A stretch of DNA of 64,000 nucleotides from Atherix ibis (taxonomy: Eukaryota > Arthropoda > Insecta > Diptera > Athericidae): the NCBI GenBank assembly GCA_958298945.1, contig OY282605.1, positions 124,430,267-124,494,266 of the forward strand, given 5' to 3'. Both the position numbers and the translations under genes were made by a program. Within the stretch, counting starts at the first letter, position 1. Each line of letters opens with the position of its first letter. Positions 23,005 to 32,945 of the stretch are shown in pieces. The notes beneath the pieces are model-generated. The model made no database searches. It was given only the letters and a program-made list of their open reading frames with translations, and was not told the origin of the DNA.

Positions 23005-23315
23005 AAATAAAGCCCATCTATTGGTGATTCTCGAAATTTGACGCCTTCAGACTTTTCTTTTTGGGGCTACGTAAAGTTACTCATCTATGCCGATAACCAA
23101 CGTCACTAGCAGCCTTCGAAGACAATCTTACACGTGTTTTTAGCGAGATATCAGCCGAGATATTCGAAAAAGTGGTTCATAATTGGACCTATCGCATGGA
23201 TCACTTAATATGATGTAGGTTGGCCAACATTTATATGAAATGAGCTTTAAAAAGTAAAAAACAAGGTTTGATTTATCAATTCATACTTTTTTGCAATATT
23301 TCTGTGAATTCGAAA
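23005..23315 (+). mobile_element. 3' tail of a copy-A-type DD41D element (copy D)
   Basis: Only the C-terminal transposase portion remains: NLTPSDFSFWGYVKLLIYAD, then after a frame break EISAEIFEKVVHNWTYRMD. The end repeat AAAATCACCCG follows near 23311. The same last-exon-like tail (YRMDHL) appears in copies A and E. The 5' part is absent; the 50-bp palindrome lies about 60 bp upstream. Confidence 0.75.
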
Positions 23316-23318
23316 ATC

Positions 23319-23536
23319 ACCCGTTAGAAACGCAAGACGCTGAATTTAACAAACGGCATCGATATTGCCATTATTCCCACTCTGACACCTCATCAACGAC
23401 TTCATCATACAACCCAACTCGTGGCGCGGCTGCTTGTCGAGGAATTGTTATCGAATCGTGGAATTTTCTGATTCCAGAATTTGATTTGTTTGCTACAGAC
23501 TTCCAACGCAAATATCCTACTCCTACTGCAGTTTAG
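23319..23536 (+). CDS. Unassigned coding-like frame next to the DD41D end
   Basis: The frame is open from 23291 (inside the transposon end), and the coding-like portion begins after CCCGTTAG: ETQDAEFNKRHRYCHYSHSD, a Ser/Thr run, RGAAACRGIVIESWNF, LIPEFDLFATDFQRKYPTPT, then TAG at 23534-23536. Base composition is visibly richer in G/C than the flanks and codons are balanced, as in a real terminal exon. TTAG at the transposon boundary could serve as a splice acceptor. I do not recognise the family. It could be a host-gene 3' exon or part of another eroded element. Confidence 0.35.
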
Positions 23537-23640
23537 AGCATCGTTATTTTTTTTATTATTTGTTTATGTTATTTTATAATATATTCAAATATTAAGCGTA
23601 CTTGTTTAAAATCACATATTTTTTCTATATACTATTATAG

Positions 23641-23866
23641 TACATAATATTACGTATTAAATATTTAAGAAATGAGAGAATGCAGTAAATTTAAAAAAAA
23701 AGTACAATATATTCGTTATGTATACTCAGTAATGTTTACCCAGACATAGTACATATTCTTCTATGCCGCCAATATGAACGTAACAAATGTAAATAGAAAT
23801 CCAATAAAATATCAATATTCCAATGAAAAATTCAATTTTATTAAGTATTATTAAAGATATTTTCAT
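23641..23866. repeat. Second copy (likely donor) of the 20621-20844 block
   Basis: Matches 20621-20844 through TTCGTTATGTATACTCAGTA and ACATAGTACATATTCTTCTA with about nine differences. It stands alone here without flanking duplication. Confidence 0.85.
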
Positions 23867-26460
23867 ATTGAATAAACTTCTGTAGTTTCATATTATATAA
23901 ATATGATATGAAAGTAGATGGATGCTCAAACTGTTGATAGCAAAAAGGATCATTGAGAGAAGAATTGTGTAGGATACCTTCAGGAAATATTATCAAAGCG
24001 TTCACTAAAATCAAACAATTGGCAACGAACACTATTGTTTGATTTATCAAAGATACTCAAATAAAAAAAAGGGGAAAGCCTTGTTTGTACAAGGAAGATT
24101 TTTTATATAAAAACATACTACAATCATATTGGGTAAACAAGTAGAACAAACCTGTTCAATCGGTAGAAATAACAGCAGGTTCGAGTATCCGTACTACACG
24201 TATTGACGGTGAAATTTCTATTCTTACTGCAATCCTTTCGTTCTTATAGAAAAAAAATAAAAATAGCAAGAATAGAGAAACGTTCAATAAATTTAAATCA
24301 TTTTACTGAATCGATTTTAGTATTAAATCCGAATTTAAACATTTACCTAACTTTAAATATGTTTAGTTTTGGTTTTTGATGTTCTTTTGATACTTTGAAA
24401 TGTTTTCTTTATCTTTTACTTGATGAACAGACGAAATCATCAATGAGTAAGTAAATATTTGATTTAGAGTAAAAGAAAATATTCTCGTGGTCAATGTGTA
24501 CTCTATCTAAGATGATAGTAGTAATTTTAGTAGGAAAAATTTGCACTTTTCATTCTCAAAAAAATTTTAGTGCAGCCAAATATGTAAAAACCTATAGTGT
24601 AGTGCTTAGAATTCAATACAATAGTTTAAAAAACACCAAAAAAATATTAAATTCTCATTTTATATAGGAAGGACTTAGATCAATTTTCATACAATAAGAT
24701 AGTTGGAATGGATTCTTGCAATCTTAACTAGGATTAAACTAGAAACGATATACATAAGTGCAATTGCATATAAATTGTTTGATGCTTAAAGTGAGCCAAA
24801 ATTGTAATAGCAGACCTGGACTTTATATCCAATTCGCGTGTTTGATGAAGAAATTTGGCAAAGCCGGAATGAAAGAATTTACCAATGGAAGGGCTGTTCA
24901 TAAGTGACTAACGGGAGCAGGGGCAAGTCGATCGCTTGCCGAAGTATTATACAATAAATCAGAATTGAAGATAATGAATTGATAAATAGCCAACGAGAAG
25001 CACATAATACCTACTTTGGTCTCACACTACTTGTTCATTGATTAGGCCCCTTTTTCGTACCATAACTTCTATGGATGATTTTAATTTTTTATTAATATTT
25101 TTTTTTAATTTTTTTCATTGCTCCCAACATTTTGATGAATTCGCTACCTACGGGTATCCTCAGGTAAAAAGTATCTTGGCATATACAAAAAGTATCTTGC
25201 AAGCATGCCGCTGTAAATTTACTCTCTGAGCTGGATTAACTGATTGAGTCTTCCTCTTTTAGGACTTACAGTTTGTATTTTGTACTTTTAACATCTTTTT
25301 AATTGTGCATATAGACGCTCTAGTTCAATCTTAGCTTAACAGTGGCATAGCGTTCACATAACCTGATTGCCATTATTTAACCCATTGAAGGTATTTAAGA
25401 TGACTGATAATACTTTTCCTTTCAGCTCGAACGATCCACGTCTCCCATCATTTGTAATGAGACCATAGCTAGGCGCTCATTCGATAACCTACATTCATTA
25501 TGACGCATCTACTAGAACGCTCTAAAATACTCATCATGACTCTTGGTACTCCCTGATTCCATTGCACTATTTCTTCTTTGAGGTATAGCTGAGCACACCT
25601 AGAGTGCTACGGTGAATACCACAGCACCCCTTCTGCGTATAAAGGATCCATTCAATACATTCTCTCTATAAATAGAATAAATAAAAATCTCTATACTCTT
25701 TTTATGCTCTACATGGATCTAGCCGCATAACCACCCGCATGAGCAGAGGTAAATTTATACACAATTAACCAAATGCAACCTTACTTTTGGCTCGGCTTTC
25801 CATCTCGACAATGTCAGCTTTCGCCATTGTAACTTTCCAACATTCTGTTCTGGGTTCAGTTTTTAACTTTCTTTAAAAAAAATATAAATCTCTTTTAAAA
25901 AAAATGAATATCCTAATTTGGTGACACGAGTACATTAGCAATTTGTACACAACAGACTTGAGTTCTCATCTAGCATAAGTTATCGGCTGATAGTCTGATT
26001 ATTTCTGATTTCAAAATGGATATAAGTAAAAATTAGTATCAAATATCTATTTAAGCATTTTATTTTTATTTTATTAAATTTTAATTTAAATTTTATTTTA
26101 ATCCTTTTCATACTATGTATTTCTTGATATACAAATAAGCATCATTTTCATCCTATTATACAATATTATAAACCATATCCTTTTCTTTTTTAAAAGTATC
26201 ATTAGAATTAGGATCTTTTTCTAAAATAAAATCTGTAGTAAAGGATCCTTTTTGAAAAATACCCTAAGAATTTGTTATGGTATCGCAAAAAGTTTGGACT
26301 TTTTTATCAGTCCTTCCTTCCTTCCTCCCGTTTTAAATTACGTAGCTATTTTTTTTTCTTTTCAATCTAATGAGTAGAGAGTAGACACATATTGCGATAA
26401 ATGCGAAATAGATGCGAGAAAACTGAATAGATACTAATTAATGCGAAAATTATAAAATGT
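23867..26460. other. Intergenic, with a less AT-rich island at 25400-25640
   Basis: No gene assigned. The island around 25400-25640 has mixed composition and long stretches between stops on both strands (for example a plus-strand reading MTDNTFPFSSNDPRLPSFV). It is interrupted by several stops, so it is at best an eroded coding remnant of unknown family. Confidence 0.45.
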
Positions 26461-26469
26461 GTAAATAGG

Positions 26470-27100
26470 TGGTAAAAAAGCAATTTTTTTTTATAAAAAT
26501 GAATTTTCAACTTAAAATACAAAATTATAACGAAAAGTTTTGTGTATGGTACACCATAAATATTTTTATGTTGGCAATCGAGAAAGTCGCAGCCATTCAA
26601 AAAATCATTTTGAATGAGCAGGCGAAAAGTAATAGTGACAAAAATGATTTTTGGGAAATACGGCGACAATGTGCTTAAAGCCAATATTCCTTTGGAAAAA
26701 TTGAACGATCCAGCAGTCCGGGAATATTTCGGTAAATACATTGAAGGATCAGGAGATTTACCATCTGCTGATCGTCTAAGATGTGTATACTCGTATATAT
26801 AAATACGTGGTAATGAAATAAAATAACTAATCAAAAACAAGTCAGTTGTCGTAATGGCGGATGAAACCACAGATATTTAATGTTTTCGTAAACGAATCTA
26901 AAAGCAATTTTGTCTCCATATCCTATTTATCATATGATGGAAGTCATGGTTGAAGTCTGCAAAATATTTACATGATTTTTTTCAAATGTCAGAACCGAAA
27001 AGTGTTCACAAAAATGCATTAATTGAGATGTACAAGTCCAAACCTGTATTGTTAAGAACTTAAACTAAATTTCTGGGAGAAAACTGTATTAAAATAATTA
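26470..27100 (+). pseudogene. hAT-type / CGGBP1-like transposase remnant
   Basis: A frame around 26614-26799 reads KANIPLEKLNDPAVREYFGK and GSGDLPSADRLRC. This resembles the conserved stretch that follows the zinc finger in hAT transposases and in the domesticated CGGBP1 group. About 50 bp later, SVVVMADETTDI corresponds to the segment carrying the first catalytic Asp of hAT enzymes, followed at once by a stop. Beyond 27000 only weak similarity remains. No terminal inverted repeats or 8-bp duplication were found. Assignment is by motif memory; the element is thoroughly inactivated. Confidence 0.55.
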
Positions 27101-29555
27101 ATTTAGTAAGTAAATTAGAAGAACCTTCGTAACGTTTTGCTCACTTACTATGGAAGGATATTAAGGATATGAAAACAATATCAATAGGATTTTCCCCATT
27201 GGAACGAAACCAAAAGTAACAGAAAAAGGAGCATTTTAAACATGTTGAAAAAAAAAACTTTCCAAACTAAACTCCATACTCTGGATAAAGTGATGCAAAC
27301 ATATTTTCGGAAAACTTGAGCAAACTTTTCGACTCTTCCTTAATCTGATTTTAGCCCCAAGAAAACTCTTTTGCGTCTCAAAAAAAATTCCCTTTTTTTG
27401 TACAATAACAGAAACAGAATGTTTAGAAGGATATTTACATTTTTTAAGCAACTGGTCATCGCCATGAGAAGTGGTTTCAAGCTGCAATTATTATTAACCA
27501 CAAAAATTGAATAGCGCTGCAATACAAGCAATTTTTCAGGAAATATTATTTAATTGTGACTGATACGTCACTTTTATGTAATTTTTATGCTTTTCTTTTA
27601 TTTCGAATTGTTATTGTATTTGTATTGCTTTCTTGTTCTAGGTTAAATACAATACACTACTGCCTCAGATGTTTGTGTTTTTTTTAAATGTATTTGTAAT
27701 GTGTATAATAAACCATTTTAGAAAGTATTTATGATGAATTTTATAAAAATAAATACTAAAATTGAGGAAAATAGATGCTAATTGCAGGTGTCTCTACTAA
27801 TAAGTTAAGAAGACTTCATGATCAAAGTACCATTTAAAAACAAAATTAAACAAAATTGGAATTATTTTCTTAATGTTTATGAAATAAAATTTTAATAATC
27901 TATCAGAACTATTGTTATTAAAAATTAGATAATATCAAAAAATTCTTTATTTTTCACAGAATTATTTTTATTTAATACTAACTTAAATACATTTAATCAT
28001 TATAAAACATTTTAAAAAAAACCCAATTTGAACATTATTTAGATGAGAAAAGATTTTGTTTTCTAAAACCTTACCTAAAGATTAGAGAAAAACCAATTTA
28101 ATGCCGGCAATAAAATGTAGACCTTACTAAATAAAATAAAATTTGGCACATTAAGTGCATCACACGTAATAAAATTTATTGTTTTCTGTGCGTGACTTGG
28201 TGGCATTGATTTCGATGGAATCAATGACTTATGGTGAATAGGTTCTCAAATGTGTGTGATTATTATAATTCTAAGGGGGGAATTTACATTCCACTCTGTC
28301 ACCACTGATGGCAAGAAGACGACTAAGTAGGAGTTCGACGATTACTTCAAATTCAATATCGACACCACAGAGGTAAACATCTGATTGAATGGATATCGAT
28401 TTCAATTTATATCAGACGAAATCGATAACTATTTATTCGTACGTGAAAAAATAAAATGTCTGATTATAGGAGGGTAGAAGTTCACATTAAATGGAAAATT
28501 ACTATGGAAATGGTGCATACAAAATTGCAGGGAAACAAAAGCACAAATCGTGCAAATGCTCAAGTCGAATTCAACCAGAAACTGAATTAACTAAAACGAG
28601 ATCAATTTACTAGTACGAGAAAACACAGTACTATGCAAACGTCTTATTTAGAGAGACTTTTTCAGTTAAAAATCGTTGTAAATTTGTCGGTTAACCTCTG
28701 ATATGCGTGCAAGAAACATAATAAAAAATAGAGGAAAACTTCTTCTACCTTCTATGAATTTTGTACTAAAATGTGACCATGAGTATGAATGTGCTGTAAC
28801 TAATATATTGTACTAGCATATAAGTTCATATCTATTTTCACAGAGTATAGCGACTTATATACGTACTCGCCTAATGTTGATACTATTAAAAGTGACTACA
28901 CACACTTCACTAGCGATAAGAAACTTTTGTGAACTTTCACTACTGCATAAATATGAAAATTATGTCACTTTTGAAGATTCAAAATGCAAAGCATCGTTAC
29001 ATTTAAAGTTAATTTTATGCAAATATCTTTAAAACTATCCACAGCTTAGCTATGAACTTTTAACCATATTTTAGCATTTTGTTTTAAATGGTAACAACTA
29101 ACAAACAAACTAAAAAGAAGCTAACAGATAGTTTACTGGCGATAGAGTTAAAAATAATATTTGTGCATAGAAGATGACATTAATTTTATGATATCTTCTT
29201 AGCCATATTTATTATTTAAGTGTAAGAATTTATTGATTTTGGAAAATTGCCGAATGGTTTGGATGTGTTATCGTCTCTTTCACTTGAATATATAAGAAAG
29301 TATTAAGTTTTCAGTTTTCCAACTTAGAATTTCGAAATTGAAAATAATATTTTCTTTGAAATATTCTTTATTGCCTATGCATTAAAAAAATAATTTCAAT
29401 AGTTCCAATATTTTGAAAATTCAGCACATTAGTTAAATAATCAATATGATAACTTTGTTGAACAACTGGAATTTATTAAATACACTTTAACTTCCATTAC
29501 TCCCACCTGCATGAAACTAATTGAATATTTGCGTTAGATAATATAAAAAGTCATT
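27101..29555. other. AT-rich intergenic sequence
   Basis: No supportable gene. Around 28270-28460 there is a mixed-composition patch without a recognisable product. Confidence 0.45.
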
Positions 29556-30490
29556 TTGGGGATGAGGATTTTCCAATTGACAGTCAACTCCGTTCGCAAC
29601 CAAAATTATTCATTCCACTCGGTGCTCACGCAATAACACAAATGAATTGGTGTATAAAAATGTTGTCCACGATTATGTTTTAAGTGATCCATTTGAGAGG
29701 TGCAATTTTGAATACTCGTGTTTATATGACGTTGGTTTATCGGCATAGACGCGTGACTTCACGTAGTCCAATAAAAAATACTCTACAGGCGTCAAATCGC
29801 ACGATCTAGGCGGCCAACTCAGCCGTTTTGGTTGAAACCACATGTCGACCAGATGCAGTTCTTACATCAAACAGTGCATTTTTCTTAGTGCAATGGCAGT
29901 TCTTGTTTTGCCTGTGGTTGTTCATCAGACCAAATGCGATAATTTGGCTTATTCACATACTCATTCAACCAGAAATGAGGTTCGTCACTGAACGCAATTT
30001 TTTTGTACAAAAACGGGTTTTGCTCAAGTTGTTATAAACTCCAGTCACCGAAAATTCGACGCTTTGGCAGGTCGTTCGGCTTCAGATCTTGCATGAGCTC
30101 TATTTTATGCGCTTTCATACCAAGATCCTTGCGCTAAATCTTCCACATATTCGAGTAACACAATCCCAATTGCTGTGAACGGCGATGGATAGATAAATCG
30201 CGGTCTTTACAAACACTGGTGGCTACGATTTGATGTGCAATATCCGAAAATTTTGTCGCTATGGGTTGAATTGCTTGTTCAGTAGGTCGATTACGACGAG
30301 CATAAAATGGTTGAAGTGCGTGAAACACATTTTTCACAGAGCATGAATTTTGATAATAAAATTCAATAATTGTTAAGCGTTGTTCGGGTGTAAATCTATC
30401 CATGATGAAATGACATTTTTGACTTTGATACGCGTGACCTGTCAAGAACAAAAACATAAAAAACCAAAATTCAATAATTTCTGACATCAA
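29556..30490 (-). mobile_element. DD41D element, copy E (sibling of copy A)
   Basis: A minus-strand copy with both ends eroded. It shares with copy A the family-specific insertion beginning CTGCCATTGCAC after AAGAA in the middle of the gene; copy F lacks this. It carries a large internal deletion across the second catalytic region. Boundaries are approximate: only GGGGATGAGGATTTT-like remains suggest the 3' end. Confidence 0.7.
29640..30412 (-). pseudogene. Decayed DD41D transposase (copy E)
   Basis: The start codon at 30412 begins MDRFTPEQRLTIIEFYYQN, then KNVFHALQPFYARRNRPTEQ. This is the best-preserved DD41D N-terminus in the window. RRSQQLGLCYSNMWKI ends at a stop near 30134. Remnants of RKDLGMKAHKIELMQDLKP and a broken copy of the first catalytic motif region follow. 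After the deletion comes WPPRSCDLTPVEYFLLDYVK, where the third catalytic Asp is Glu. An extended N-terminal reading upstream of this Met (to 30490) is outside the family's usual start. Confidence 0.8.
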
Positions 30491-30499
30491 CTGCAGTTC

Positions 30500-31372
30500 T
30501 AGTTTTCAGAGTGCCAGCAATTTTTATAAATGTTTTAGGGAGTAAATTGAATATATAAATTTGAGATAGTAGGATTTATTTATTCAAGTAAAATTAAATT
30601 ATACTAATGAGATTAAAAGACAAGGATAGTACATTAAAAAAATTGCATTTTGATAAAATTAATAAGCGCCTTATGGCCCAAGCCGCGTGCGCAAACACCA
30701 GACTACCCAGATTTATTCTGGGCAAATCTGTTTTTATAAATAAATAAATAAAATTGCACAAAAGTTCGAATTATTAATTTGTCTTGTAGATAACCGATAA
30801 TCAAAAAGCCCCCAACAACATATCACTGACACTTTGTTATTGCACTTGGATAAGTACTTTTATTATAGTCTTTCTAAATATGAAAAACATTTTTACAGCT
30901 TTTAGTCCTTTCTTATAATTTTTTATCAATTTTGAGTTACTTTAAATGTTTGTTTTTCTTATAGATATTTTAAAATTATGTCCGATATCTTAACTGAAAA
31001 ATTTTTATTTTGATTTTATGAGCAATAACGACTTTGTGATAAAAGTACAAATTAGAAAATTCTATGGAAAACTATGCCAAAAATAAGACATTCTCATGTT
31101 ACAATCGCAATTGCATTAAATAAAAAAATCTCTGAATTAATGTAATTTGCAAATTAAAACATTATTTATTAACATTAAATATGATTCGAGCATAGATTAA
31201 GAGAACTGGCTACGAATATATTAGTGCGTATAGTGGCAGAGCCATCACTTTCAACAAAATTGGTGGAAATATATAATAAGTAAAGGTTTTTACTGCCATT
31301 TTATTCCTAGATTTGAGCAACAATATTTATTTCTGATAAATTTATTTTCATTTTTGAGCACTCTACTTTAAA
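30500..31372. other. Intergenic sequence with a short dispersed repeat
   Basis: No gene. About 75 bp at 31285-31357 (TTTTACTGCCATTTTATTCC, then AGCAACAATATT) recurs with moderate divergence at 36403-36475. Confidence 0.6.
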
Positions 31373-31779
31373 TCACCAATAACAGCGAATATTTTGATAA
31401 GCAGAACTAATTTAGTACAAATGAATATTATTTGCCAAAATTCCCACGCGTCCTTTTAGATATTTATATTTATTAACGAATGGAAATTTATACTATTGCG
31501 TCATGTTTTCATTGCTGAACAGGTAGCCAAATAGTCAATCAGCCGTGTGGGAGGCCAAATATGATTTGGATGATTATTCCCTCACAGGAATTTAAGCTTT
31601 CGTAAAAGACTTGACAAAGACTGTATACAGAAGTACTTCTCATTAACAGTCATATATCTTACTTAGCGGAGTAACATAGAATTCAGGAGGAGGCGGAATT
31701 CGATGTCACTTTATTAAATCCTTAGTAATGCAGCTATGACGATATTCAAGTATAGTCAAAATGTTCGTTAAAATAAATA
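31373..31779. repeat. Dispersed repeat R1, copy 1 (interrupted on its right by mariner)
   Basis: From TCACCAATAACAGCGAA to AAATAAATA this matches 40464-40876 over about 410 bp with modest divergence, including GCGTCATGTTTTCATTGCTG and AATTCAGGAGGAGGCGGAAT. At its right end the mariner at 31780 has inserted in a TA. The shared sequence resumes as ATTCAGGTT at 32412. Confidence 0.88.
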
Positions 31780-31843
31780 CGAGAGTCATTCTACAAGTAC
31801 TTAGCCTCACCGCCCGATGGAACTGCTGTCACAAAAAAAAAAA

Positions 31844-31910
31844 TAATCGATGTGGATCACACCTTGTGAATCCTTTTCTGGGATTCACAAGGTATGATCT
31901 ACATCGATTA
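31844..31910. repeat. 30-bp-stem palindrome at the mariner deletion junction
   Basis: Arm 31844-31873 and arm 31881-31910 pair with two mismatches around a 7-nt loop (TTTTCTG). The right arm is genuine transposase sequence (DSQGMIYIDYL in relatives' register). The left arm is its inverted copy replacing the deleted N-terminal two thirds. Confidence 0.9.
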
Positions 31911-32347
31911 CCTCGAGAAGGGTAAAACAATCACGGGGCGCTACTATGCTGACTTATTGGACCGATTTGACGTCGAATTGAAGAAAAAGCGGCCCCGCTT
32001 TGCGAAGAAAAAAGTGCTGTTCCACCACGACAACGCGCCGGGTCACACCTCCGCCGTCGCCATGGCCAAATTGGTCGAATTGCGCTACGAATTGCTGCCC
32101 CATCCACCGTACTCTCCATTTTTTTGGTTTGGAAACAAAAAGTAGTCACAGGGGATTTGGCCCCCTGTGACTTCTTTTTGTTTCCAAACCTGAAAAAATC
32201 ACTCGCCGGCAATAGATTTGGGCCATCGTCGCCACGGAGGCCTATTTTGCTTCCCTCGAGAAAATGTATTTTTTGGACGGGTTAAAAAAGTTAGAGCATC
32301 GCTGGGCCAAGTGTATCGGGCTTGAAGGAGATTATGTGGAAAAATAA
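31881..32347 (+). pseudogene. mariner transposase C-terminal remnant
   Basis: Reads GMIYIDYLEKGKTITGRYYA, KKKRPRFAKKKVLFHHDNAP (second Asp) and LRYELLPHPPYSP. A 35-bp inverted insertion follows, then DLAPCDFFLFPNLKKSLAG with the third Asp. Counting across the insertion there are 34 residues between the two Asp residues. The protein tail GDYVEK ends at TAA 32345-32347. The N-terminal DNA-binding domain and first Asp are deleted. Frameshifts follow after GNRFG. Confidence 0.88.
32126..32190. repeat. 29-bp-stem palindrome inserted before the third catalytic Asp
   Basis: Arms 32126-32154 and 32162-32190 pair with a single mismatch around 7 nt. The right arm is normal transposase coding sequence; the left arm plus a T-run is an added inverted copy of it. 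Removing about 35 bp restores the usual PYSP-DLAPCD continuity with no base lost. Confidence 0.92.
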
Positions 32348-32432
32348 ATTGCCACCTATCTAAAATTTTCGTTTCTTTTGTAGGGTAAGTACTTGTTGAA
32401 TGACCCTCGTAATTCAGGTTCGCCTTATGATA

Positions 32433-32945
32433 CGAGGGTTGTATGCATAAAACCTGCTTTGGACAAGAAAAATACTTTTATATGTAAAATTCATTTTAGT
32501 TTTTAACAGTCTCTGATTAGCTTGATATACTTAGTTCAACGTTTTCTTATTGTTATATCGCATTTAACAAATACGACTTCTTCAACCTTCAAAATAAGCG
32601 CTTTTTTCAACAATCACCTCATTGTTTATGCCAAATATTTTTTCAACAGGCAATTTTTTCACATTTGGAAATAGGAAATAATTGTTGGAGGCTAAATCTG
32701 GCGAATATGGCGGATGCGGAAGCAATTTTTATGCAGTTTTCCTATGGCAATGCCATAAGTGTGCACGCGTGCATTGTCTTGAAGAAAGATAATATTTTCA
32801 TCGGCAAATGCGGACATTTTTCTTTCACAGTATCGTTGAACCGATCCAATAAATTGATTATCAATTTATTTTCTAATACTAGATATTCATATTAAAACGG
32901 TCCTTCAAAAATTTGAAGGTCCTTCAAAAATTTTACATACCGATT
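32433..32945 (-). pseudogene. Minus-strand mariner remnant (second irritans-like lineage)
   Basis: The 3' end begins CGAGGGTTGTATGC after TA (32431-32432). Reading the minus strand upstream gives PHPPYSPDLASNNYFLFPNV, where the third catalytic Asp is Asn, and ENIIFLQDNARVHT with the second Asp, separated by frameshifts. LLDRFNDTVKEKCPH lies further upstream. The 5' half is absent; the similarity fades near 32945 at a short tandem repeat (TCCTTCAAAAATTT twice). Part of its 3' region recurs at 38133-38263. Confidence 0.75.

Larger units (their letters stand above)
31780..32409 (+). mobile_element. Internally deleted mariner (irritans-type ends) with two fold-back palindromes
   Basis: The left end is CGAGAGTCATTCTACAAGTA and the right end (inward) CGAGGGTCATTCAACAAGTA. 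TA duplications flank it (31778-31779 and 32410-32411). Length is 630 bp, against about 1.3 kb for an intact mariner. The 5' non-coding region (CCTCACCGCCCGATGG) joins directly to a palindrome, then to the C-terminal third of the transposase. The paralogous empty site at 40875-40876 confirms the ends. Confidence 0.92.

Noticed and set aside
25400..25640. Host-gene exon in the less AT-rich island
   Set aside because: All frames contain several stops and no family is recognisable; recorded only as an unexplained island.
26367..26870. 167-codon minus-strand frame
   Set aside because: Antisense to the hAT-like remnant; Ile/Phe/Tyr-rich with no motif.
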